A stretch of 11,775 nucleotides of DNA, from assembly GCA_002398485.1 (NCBI GenBank), contig DGYV01000044.1, positions 1-11,775 of the forward strand. Direction: 5' to 3'. The stretch comes from Peptococcaceae bacterium UBA4997 (GTDB lineage Bacteria > Bacillota > Dehalobacteriia > UBA4068 > UBA4997). A model generated the notes under the pieces. It saw only the letters and a program-made list of their open reading frames with translations, was not told the origin of the DNA and made no database searches. Shown in pieces: positions 6,367 through 11,775 of the stretch (positions are counted from its first letter, which is position 1; the number at the start of each line of letters is the position of its first letter). Made by a program: the position numbers and the translations under genes.

Positions 6367-6432
6367 CTGTTTAACTCCCCCTTCTATTGGGCATTGCAGG
6401 TGGGGTTTCTATCCCCAAAAAATCGTATATTA

Positions 6433-6690
6433 TTATTCACCGCGTTTTTGCCAAATCCCTGCTTTTTTAAGCAAAGCACGTACAGTTTCCGAAGTTTCGG
6501 CACCTGTTTTGAGCCAAGCCAATACTTTTTCTTCATCGATCTTGATTTCAACAGGCGTGGTCAAAGGATTATAATAACCGATTTCCTCAATAAAACGACC
6601 ATCACGAGGACTACGGGAATCAGCCACTACAACACGATAATAAGGTTGTTTTTTTGCACCCATGCGGCGTAATCTTATTTTGGTTGCCAA
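6433..6690 (-). CDS. rpsP: 30S ribosomal protein S16
   Basis: S16 is a primary binding protein needed for assembly of the 30S body. The 85 residues show the family start [19 protein letters not shown] (1-19), [22 protein letters not shown] (21-42) and a C-terminal helix [20 protein letters not shown]. The start is the non-canonical TTG at 6690, placed eight bases from the AAGGAGG core of a very strong site (6696-6705). Any longer reading would add 12 residues from another TTG with no family similarity. Homologous S16 proteins begin at this point. The gene sits 72 bases after ffh in an AT-rich gap with no visible terminator or promoter, so it depends on the ylxM promoter. Confidence 0.97.
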   Translation of the reverse strand: MATKIRLRRMGAKKQPYYRVVVADSRSPRDGRFIEEIGYYNPLTTPVEIKIDEEKVLAWLKTGAETSETVRALLKKAGIWQKRGE

Positions 6691-6695
6691 TGTAT

Positions 6696-6705
6696 TCACC
6701 TCCTT
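6696..6705 (-). promoter_or_regulatory. rpsP: Ribosome binding site fixing the TTG start of rpsP
   Basis: AAGGAGGTGA on the minus strand is a near-perfect complement to the 16S 3' end and places the start at TTG 6690. The strong site probably compensates for the weak start codon. Confidence 0.85.
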
Positions 6706-6762
6706 AAGAAAATTTTTGTGTATCAATATTTAATTAAAAAACTTTATAAACTAAAAATCATT

Positions 6763-8133
6763 CTAAAAAGGAAAACCAGGGAAATTTGGCATACTGCCGC
6801 GCCCTTTTTTACCCTTTTTGCCCATATTAGTCATACCGCTGGCAGAAAACTTTTTCATGAGCTGCTTCATTTGCTCGAACTGCTTTAATAAGCGGTTAAC
6901 GTGCTGTACCTGGGTACCGCTGCCTTTAGCTATCCTTTGCTTTCTGGAACTGTTAATTATGGAAGGATTGCCCCTTTCTTCGGCAGTCATGGATTTAACT
7001 ATGGCTTCTATACGAGCCATATCTTTAGGGTCTACCTGAACATCCTTCAACTGTTTGCCTATACCGCCTGGCATCATAGCCAAAAGTTCTTTCATATCGC
7101 CCATTTTACGCATCTGATCCATTTGATCCAAAAAATCATCAAAGGTCCATTCCGCTTTACGCAATTTATCTTCCATGGCCTTGGCTTTTGCAACATCCAT
7201 GTTGGCCTGCGCCTTTTCGATAAGGGAAAGCACATCGCCCATGCCCAATATCCTGCCGGCCATGCGGTCAGGATGAAAAGGCTCCATAGCATCCATTTTT
7301 TCGCCCATACCTACAAACTTTATGGGCTTGCCCGTAACAGCTTTGGCGGAAAGCGCGGCGCCACCCCTGGTATCACCATCCATTTTGGTAAGTACAAGGC
7401 CATCTATAGACAGCTCTTTATTAAAAGTCTCTGCTACGTTGATGGCATCCTGGCCCGCCATAGCATCTACCACCAAGAGTATTTCATGGGGCTCAACTTT
7501 GGCTTTAACGTCCCTAAGCTCCTGCATCAAGGTTTCATCTATATGCAAGCGGCCTGCCGTATCTATAAGTAAATAATCATTGCCATTCTTTTGGGCATGT
7601 TCCAAAGCCCGTGCAGCTATTTCTACAGGGCTTACTTTATCACCCAGCGCAAATACAGGTATATCCAACTGCTCACCCAATACTTCCAATTGCTTGATTG
7701 CGGCAGGGCGATAAATATCACCGGCTGCCAAAAGCGGACGTCTACCCTGTTTTTTTAAAATATTGGCTATTTTAGCCACCGATGTTGTTTTACCTGTACC
7801 CTGTAAGCCAACCATCATCACTACTGTGGGGGGCTTGGAGGATACCGCTATTTTAGCCTGGGTAGAGCCCATAAGCTCTATCAGCTCTTCATTTACTATT
7901 TTAACGACCTGCTGTCCGGGAGAAAGGCTTTCCAATACTTCGGAGCCAACAGCCCTTTCTTTAACTTTTGCCACGAAATCCTTAACTACTTTATAGCTAA
8001 CATCTGCTTCCAAAAGGGCTAAGCGAACCTCACGCATGGCATTATTAACATCTGCCTCGGAAAGTTTGCCTTTGCCTGTCAACTTTTTGAAAGTTTCCTG
8101 TAATCTATCAGCTAAATTGCCAAATACTGCCAT
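6763..8133 (-). CDS. ffh: Signal recognition particle GTPase Ffh (SRP54)
   Basis: Ffh binds SRP RNA and signal sequences of nascent membrane and secreted proteins and docks with FtsY through a shared GTPase cycle. The 456 residues are of usual length. The N domain spans about 1-90. The G domain shows GLQGTGKTT (109-117), GDIYRPAA (138-145), DTAGRLHID (191-199), TKMDGDTRGG (249-258) and GMGEKMDAMEPFHPDR (275-290). The methionine-rich M domain (about 300-435) includes MDQMRKMGDMKELLAMMPGG (338-357), and the SRP RNA-binding segment SRKQRIAKGSG is at 396-406. The tail is basic and glycine-rich. ATG at 8133 lies 15 bases after ylxM. The ribosome binding site GGGAAG is weak compared with neighbours. 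The partners FtsY and the regulator YlxM are encoded directly upstream. Confidence 0.98.
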   Translation of the reverse strand: MAVFGNLADRLQETFKKLTGKGKLSEADVNNAMREVRLALLEADVSYKVVKDFVAKVKERAVGSEVLESLSPGQQVVKIVNEELIELMGSTQAKIAVSSKPPTVVMMVGLQGTGKTTSVAKIANILKKQGRRPLLAAGDIYRPAAIKQLEVLGEQLDIPVFALGDKVSPVEIAARALEHAQKNGNDYLLIDTAGRLHIDETLMQELRDVKAKVEPHEILLVVDAMAGQDAINVAETFNKELSIDGLVLTKMDGDTRGGAALSAKAVTGKPIKFVGMGEKMDAMEPFHPDRMAGRILGMGDVLSLIEKAQANMDVAKAKAMEDKLRKAEWTFDDFLDQMDQMRKMGDMKELLAMMPGGIGKQLKDVQVDPKDMARIEAIVKSMTAEERGNPSIINSSRKQRIAKGSGTQVQHVNRLLKQFEQMKQLMKKFSASGMTNMGKKGKKGRGSMPNFPGFPF

Positions 8134-8148
8134 TATATCACTTCCCTG

Positions 8149-8457
8149 TTATTGATTTAGTTTTACCAACGCTTTTTCCACCAACTGCCAATCTTGGTTT
8201 GTCATGGCCTTAGCCAATAAAGTTCGCATTTGAGTTTCCTTGGCCAAAACACCTATCTTAGCCTCATATTTTTCCAATATATCTTCACTGCGTTTGATCA
8301 TATCATATACCGCCTGACGGCTTACCGCCAAAATTTCGGCAATTTCCCCAAGGGAGAGATCCTCTTCATAAAACATGGTCAGTGCCCGAGCCTGCTTTTC
8401 TGTTAAAAGAGACCCGTAAATATCATGAAGCAGGGCAATCCTGCCTATTTTTTCCAC
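8149..8457 (-). CDS. ylxM: YlxM/p13-like SRP-associated DNA-binding protein
   Basis: YlxM-family proteins are small helix-turn-helix proteins nearly always encoded just before ffh. In streptococci YlxM is reported to bind SRP components and modulate Ffh-FtsY GTPase activity. The protein of 102 residues has the family segment HDIYGSLLTEKQ (11-22) and a sigma-region-4-like helix-turn-helix (about 33-58) with LSLGEIAEILAVSRQAVYDMI. The start is set at GTG 8457, eight bases behind AAGGAAGGTGG (8466-8476). A longer reading from ATG at 8508 is rejected because that ATG coincides with the predicted transcription start and its added residues do not resemble the family. It is the first gene of the operon, 15 bases before ffh. 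Confidence 0.93.
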   Translation of the reverse strand: MEKIGRIALLHDIYGSLLTEKQARALTMFYEEDLSLGEIAEILAVSRQAVYDMIKRSEDILEKYEAKIGVLAKETQMRTLLAKAMTNQDWQLVEKALVKLNQ

Positions 8458-8465
8458 GATATCAG

Positions 8466-8476
8466 CCACCTTCCTT
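8466..8476 (-). promoter_or_regulatory. ylxM: Ribosome binding site fixing the GTG start of ylxM
   Basis: AAGGAAGGTGG on the minus strand ends eight bases before GTG at 8457, giving normal spacing. No comparable site precedes the upstream in-frame ATG at 8508. Confidence 0.7.
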
Positions 8477-8512
8477 AAAAACCGACAAGGCGCAACACTT
8501 GACACCATTAGA

Positions 8513-8541
8513 ATTATAGATTATTTCGCCAGCGCTGTCAA
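8513..8541 (-). promoter_or_regulatory. Consensus sigma-A promoter of the ylxM-ffh operon
   Basis: On the minus strand a perfect TTGACA (8536-8541) is followed after exactly 17 bases by a perfect TATAAT (8513-8518). Transcription should begin near 8506, giving a 5' leader of about 50 bases before the ylxM GTG. The promoter lies in the gap after the phosphorylase gene, where no intrinsic terminator is evident, so some read-through from the smc-ftsY unit is likely. An 8-bp inverted repeat (ACTTGACA at 8497-8504, TGTCAAGT at 8536-8543) flanks the core and includes the -35 box. Confidence 0.9.
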
Positions 8542-8568
8542 GTATTTTTGCTTGTCAACTAAAAATTT

Positions 8569-9339
8569 TTAAACACAGCGGGAATCACTGCCACAGGTGC
8601 AGTTACGCTCGGCTTTATAATTTGCCGCCAATTCCTCCAACAAAATTTCCAAAGCGGCATTAGCTTTGTTCATCACACCCACCACTTCACCATGGGCTAT
8701 ATTGTCTGTCATGCCGCTGCCCAAATTGGTAACTACAGAAACAGCACCGTAACAAAGACCTTTTTCAGCCGCCAAACAAACTTCGGGCACACCCGTCATG
8801 CCAACCACGGTTCCGCCCAGCATAGCAAACATTTTTATTTCCGCAGGACTTTCAAAACGCGGGCCTTGCGTTGCCACATAAACACCGTTTTGAAAAAGCT
8901 CTATTCCAATATTTTTAGCGGCACTTAAAATTTCCTTCTGCCAAGCCTTGCAATAAGGCTCACACATGGAAACATGCCCCACACCCGCTTCTCCGCCAGT
9001 AAAATAGGTATGCTCTCTGCCGTAAGTAAAGTCTAAAAAATCATTTATCAAAACCAGTGAACCGGGAGGCAGTTCATATTTTAAAGAACCAACGGCATTT
9101 ATAGCCAAAATACGCTTAACACCAAGGCTGTTCAGGGCCTCTATATTAGCACGGTAATTTATCAAATGGGGAGGTATACTGTGCCCTTTGCCATGCCTAG
9201 GCAAAAAAGCTAGTTTTTTACCGAGATATTCTCCCAAATAAACCGCAGCATTACCATAAGCAGTGGCAATATGCTCCACTTTGGCATTTTGCAGCATCTT
9301 CATTTCATAAAAACCTGTCCCGGCTATGATACCCAGCAT
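8569..9339 (-). CDS. mtnP: MTA phosphorylase-family purine nucleoside phosphorylase, probably 6-oxopurine specific
   Basis: This 256-residue cytosolic enzyme belongs to the trimeric PNP/MTAP family, which splits nucleosides with phosphate into a purine base and (methylthio)ribose 1-phosphate. Motifs seen are GIIAGTGFYE (3-12), LPRHGKGHSIPPHLINYRAN (46-65), NAVGSLK (81-87), YVATQGPRFESPAE (154-167) and GMTGVPEVCLAAE (180-192). True MTA phosphorylases carry a T-D-x-D element for adenine. Here the position reads TNLG (204-207). In family members with Asn there, specificity moves to 6-oxopurines such as inosine, guanosine or methylthioinosine, so this is the likelier activity. The C-terminal tail has Cys247-Thr-Cys249, resembling the CXC motif described in archaeal members. 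ATG at 9339 follows AGGGGGT. It lies 23 bases after ftsY and is probably cotranscribed with it. Confidence 0.88.
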   Translation of the reverse strand: MLGIIAGTGFYEMKMLQNAKVEHIATAYGNAAVYLGEYLGKKLAFLPRHGKGHSIPPHLINYRANIEALNSLGVKRILAINAVGSLKYELPPGSLVLINDFLDFTYGREHTYFTGGEAGVGHVSMCEPYCKAWQKEILSAAKNIGIELFQNGVYVATQGPRFESPAEIKMFAMLGGTVVGMTGVPEVCLAAEKGLCYGAVSVVTNLGSGMTDNIAHGEVVGVMNKANAALEILLEELAANYKAERNCTCGSDSRCV

Positions 9340-9362
9340 TTTCTTACCCCCTAAGCAAGCTA

Positions 9363-10328
9363 TTAATACTCATCATCCTCATGTTCATCTTCATCCACAT
9401 CATTGCCTTTAGCAAAAAGGGCACAAGCAAAATCAGCAGGCACAAATTCTCTTAAATCGTTAATGCCCTCACCAACACCTATCATCTTAACTGGCAGGTT
9501 AAGTTCATGGGTAAGGCCTATAACCACGCCACCTTTAGCTGTGCCATCCAATTTGGTAAGTATTATACCCGTCAAGGGAACCACTTCGCCGAAAAGCTTG
9601 GCCTGGCTAATTGCATTTTGGCCTGTACCACTATCCAAAACCAACAGTATTTCCACATTGGCATCGGGGGCTTCCCTATCGATTATCTTATTGATTTTTT
9701 TCAGCTCTTCCATCAAATTGGCTTTATTCTGCAAACGCCCTGCAGTATCTACTATCAAAATATCGGTTTTACGGGATACTGCCGCCTGGCAGGCATCAAA
9801 AACCACAGCTCCCGGGTCGGAACCGCTGTTTTGCCTTATTACATCCACCCCCACACGCTCACCCCATACGGTAAGCTGTTCGATGGCCGCAGCCCTAAAG
9901 GTATCCGCAGCGGCCAGTAATACTTTTTTCTTGCGGGAATTATAATAGTTCGCCATTTTGCCTATAGTTGTGGTTTTACCAGCTCCGTTCACACCAACCA
10001 CCAAAATTATGTTTAGACAATTATCTTTAATGTTTATGCCCTGATTTTCAGCGACATCGCCTGTGAGCATTTTAGCTATTTCATCCTCCAAAGCCTGTTG
10101 AAGGGTTTCCGTATCCTTGATTTTTTCCGCTTTTTCACGGGCACGCAAACTTTCAACCAAATCTATGGCTGTTTCAAAACCAACATCGGATTGAATCAAG
10201 GTTTCTTCCAATTCTTCATAAAAACCTTCATCTATTTTTCTGCCAAAGCTAAAAACACTGCTCATTTTACTGTTAAACTCATCACGGGTTTTAGTCAAAC
10301 CCTGTTTCAATTTACTGAAAAAGCCCAT
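9363..10328 (-). CDS. ftsY: Signal recognition particle receptor FtsY
   Basis: FtsY is the membrane-associated SRP receptor GTPase that docks Ffh-ribosome complexes at the SecYEG translocon. The 321 residues comprise an N domain (about 20-100) and a G domain with GVNGAGKTT (112-120), ADTFRAAAIEQL (141-152), DTAGRL (194-199), TKLDGTAKGG (258-267) and GVGEGINDLREF (284-295). The short N-terminus MGFFSKLKQGLTKT is amphipathic and basic, a plausible membrane-targeting helix. The long acidic A domain of proteobacterial FtsY is missing, as in most Bacillota. ATG at 10328 is chosen because GGAGG lies six bases upstream. An ATG two codons earlier directly abuts that site. The C-terminus is unusually acidic (311-321, seven Asp and Glu among the last eleven or so residues). 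It lies 20 bases after smc. Confidence 0.98.
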   Translation of the reverse strand: MGFFSKLKQGLTKTRDEFNSKMSSVFSFGRKIDEGFYEELEETLIQSDVGFETAIDLVESLRAREKAEKIKDTETLQQALEDEIAKMLTGDVAENQGINIKDNCLNIILVVGVNGAGKTTTIGKMANYYNSRKKKVLLAAADTFRAAAIEQLTVWGERVGVDVIRQNSGSDPGAVVFDACQAAVSRKTDILIVDTAGRLQNKANLMEELKKINKIIDREAPDANVEILLVLDSGTGQNAISQAKLFGEVVPLTGIILTKLDGTAKGGVVIGLTHELNLPVKMIGVGEGINDLREFVPADFACALFAKGNDVDEDEHEDDEY

Positions 10329-10334
10329 ATCCAT

Positions 10335-10339
10335 CCTCC
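10335..10339 (-). promoter_or_regulatory. ftsY: Ribosome binding site fixing the ftsY start
   Basis: GGAGG on the minus strand is six bases from ATG at 10328 and zero bases from the in-frame ATG at 10334, so the downstream ATG is the better start. Confidence 0.75.
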
Positions 10340-10348
10340 ATTTTTATT

Positions 10349-11775
10349 TTATGATACCTGCTCCACGTCCTTCAAACGTACGGAAACCACCTTGGATATA
10401 CCTTCCTTGTTCATAGTTATGCCCCACAAGGCCTGCGCTATTTCCATAGTTCCTTGACGATGGGAAATTACAATAAATTGTGTATTTTCCACAAAATCAC
10501 GCAGATAAGCCGCAAAACGATCCACATTTGCTTCATCCAAGGCCGCGTCCACCTCATCCAAAACACAGAAAGGGCTGGGATGTACCTGAAATACGGCAAG
10601 GATGAGTGCAATACCTATCAAAGACTTTTCACCGCCCGAAAGCAGGTTATAATTAACTATTTTTTTACCCGGCGGCTCCACCATCATATCTATGCCCGTT
10701 TCCAAAAGGTTTTCGGGCTCCGTCATTACCAAGCCTGCTCTGCCACCGCCGAACAAGCGGTTAAAAGTGATATTGAACTCATGATTAACCGCTTCAAAGG
10801 CCTCCCTGAAACGATTTACCATAATATGATCTATTTCTTTTATTACTTTATTGAGCGCGTCTTTGGCCTCAACCAGATCCCTACTTTGCGCAGTCAAAAA
10901 ATCAAACCGCTCTTTTACCTGAGCATACTCATCTATAGCATCAAGATTCACATTGCCCAAAGCAATTATGGCGGCACGCAGTTCTTTTACTTTTTGGTTT
11001 AATTCCCTGCGGGATATAGATGTATCCAAATAGCCCAAAGACTCTTCATAAGCCATAGCAAAACCTTCATAAAGCCTTGCTTTCTGGTTTTCCCATTCCG
11101 CTACAAGCCTTGCCTCTTTCAGCTCCTGCTGATGGATCTCGTTTTGGCAATCGTTCAAGGCTTGTATTAAATTATGTTCTGTTTTGTTCAACTGTTCCAG
11201 ATTGGCCTTATCCGCAGCTACCTTGTTTTGCAAACTGTGATAATTTTCTTCTGCTGCCAGCAATTCCTCCGCCAGCTTAAGCAAGCCATCTTTTATTTCT
11301 TGCAATTCACGGTCTAAGGCCTCTGCCTGAGCCTGCCATTCCGCAAGTTCCTCTTTTTTATCCTGATCCTGTTGGAACAAGTCTTTCTTTTCATTTTTCA
11401 AACGCTGTATTTCATTGAACAGGTTATTATAAACTTGTTCCGCTTTGGCAAGGGCAATTTTACGTTCCTCCAGGACCTGCCTTGAGGTATCCAAGGCCAG
11501 CATTTTTGCTTTGGCCTCTTGCTGCAAAGCCGCTATTTCAGCGGAAAAGGCTGCGGTTTTTTCCTCCCATTTTTCCACTTCTTTTTCTAATTCACCCCTG
11601 CGGTTAAGCAAGCGTTCCAGCTCTGTATTCAGTTCTTCCCGCTCTATCAGCAAGTCCTTTTGTACACCTGCCTGCCCTAAAATACCGCTGTTCAAATGCA
11701 TTATGTCTTTTTGCAAAGCAATACGTTCCATTTCCAAATTACGCAAAGCCAGTAAAATATCGTCCTTGTCCAGCT
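10349..11775 (-). CDS. smc: Chromosome segregation ATPase Smc, C-terminal part
   Basis: Smc is the rod-shaped ATPase that, with ScpA and ScpB, compacts and helps separate chromosomes. The reading frame is open to the window edge (first complete codon at 11773), so the N-terminal head, first coiled coil and hinge are outside. About 475 residues are seen. A long charged coiled coil covers roughly 11773-11000. The C-terminal head begins around GNVNLDAIDEY (about 10930-10960). The ABC signature LSGGEKS lies at 10622-10642. Walker B FCVLDEVDAALDEAN lies near 10530-10570. The switch histidine in ISHRQGTME lies near 10440-10465. The end TMNKEGISKVVSVRLKD is typical of bacterial Smc. The stop at 10349 precedes ftsY by 20 bases, and smc-ftsY is a conserved pair in Bacillota. 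The promoter is out of view. Confidence 0.97.
   Translation of the reverse strand, partial: LDKDDILLALRNLEMERIALQKDIMHLNSGILGQAGVQKDLLIEREELNTELERLLNRRGELEKEVEKWEEKTAAFSAEIAALQQEAKAKMLALDTSRQVLEERKIALAKAEQVYNNLFNEIQRLKNEKKDLFQQDQDKKEELAEWQAQAEALDRELQEIKDGLLKLAEELLAAEENYHSLQNKVAADKANLEQLNKTEHNLIQALNDCQNEIHQQELKEARLVAEWENQKARLYEGFAMAYEESLGYLDTSISRRELNQKVKELRAAIIALGNVNLDAIDEYAQVKERFDFLTAQSRDLVEAKDALNKVIKEIDHIMVNRFREAFEAVNHEFNITFNRLFGGGRAGLVMTEPENLLETGIDMMVEPPGKKIVNYNLLSGGEKSLIGIALILAVFQVHPSPFCVLDEVDAALDEANVDRFAAYLRDFVENTQFIVISHRQGTMEIAQALWGITMNKEGISKVVSVRLKDVEQVS

Noticed and set aside
6401..6417. A 5-bp inverted repeat (TGGGG/CCCCA) between rpsP and khpA
   Set aside because: The stem is short with a seven-base loop and no T tract. 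It is not a credible terminator.
6691..6762. A possible promoter or terminator in the AT-rich gap between ffh and rpsP
   Set aside because: No paired -35/-10 boxes with normal spacing and no stem with GC content were seen.
6901..7572. A 223-codon open frame on the plus strand, antisense to ffh
   Set aside because: It lies wholly opposite the conserved Ffh GTPase and M domains, has no recognisable domain and no good ribosome binding site. It is best explained as a shadow of ffh codon usage.
9403..9945. A 180-codon open frame on the plus strand, antisense to ftsY
   Set aside because: It mirrors the FtsY G domain and has no family resemblance or translation signal.
1..11775. SRP RNA, tRNA, CRISPR, insertion sequence, toxin-antitoxin or defence system
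   Set aside because: The gaps between genes are short and contain none of the expected structures. All genes are recognised housekeeping or regulator families on one strand.

Overview
The window carries a conserved housekeeping block of a low-to-moderate GC Gram-positive bacterium (Bacillota). Every supported gene lies on the minus strand, so transcription runs from high to low coordinates. The evidence for Bacillota is the gene order smc-ftsY-(nucleoside phosphorylase)-ylxM-ffh-rpsP-khpA-rimM-trmD-rplS, strong AGGAGG-type ribosome binding sites, TTG and GTG starts, and a two-subunit dihydroorotate dehydrogenase (PyrK/PyrD type 1B). A Negativicutes-like or clostridial lineage is a guess. Nothing seen fixes the genus.

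Layout in the direction of transcription. (1) 11775-8569: the C-terminal half of smc (entering from outside the window), ftsY, and an MTA-phosphorylase-family nucleoside phosphorylase, tightly spaced and probably cotranscribed. (2) 8541-4235: a perfect-consensus sigma-A promoter (TTGACA, 17 bp, TATAAT) starts ylxM-ffh-rpsP-khpA-rimM-trmD. This unit covers SRP targeting, ribosomal protein S16, an RNA chaperone, 30S maturation and tRNA modification. A strong hairpin lies inside it between khpA and rimM. (3) 4226-3741: rplS has its own extended -10 promoter, an untranslated leader and a terminator. (4) 3640-1976: a monocistronic PucR/CdaR-type regulator ending in a terminator. (5) 1956-186: pyrK-pyrD, translationally coupled by an 8-nt overlap, with their own extended -10 promoter. 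(6) 146-1: a strong promoter and leader running into the first eight codons of a gene that leaves the window. The residues MGKQKFER suggest elongation factor Tu.

Several translation starts were set from ribosome binding sites and promoters rather than from the longest open frame: ylxM (GTG at 8457), rpsP (TTG at 6690), rplS (ATG at 4116) and ftsY (ATG at 10328).

No defence system, mobile element, CRISPR array, RNA gene or clearly new system was found. The points most worth a second look are the TrmD protein fused to a second SPOUT (Tm1570-like) methyltransferase domain, the phosphorylase with an apparent 6-oxopurine pocket and a CXC tail between SRP genes, the intra-operon hairpin, the separately promoted rplS leader, and an unassigned PucR-family regulator next to pyrKD. 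No intergenic gap exceeds about 185 bases.
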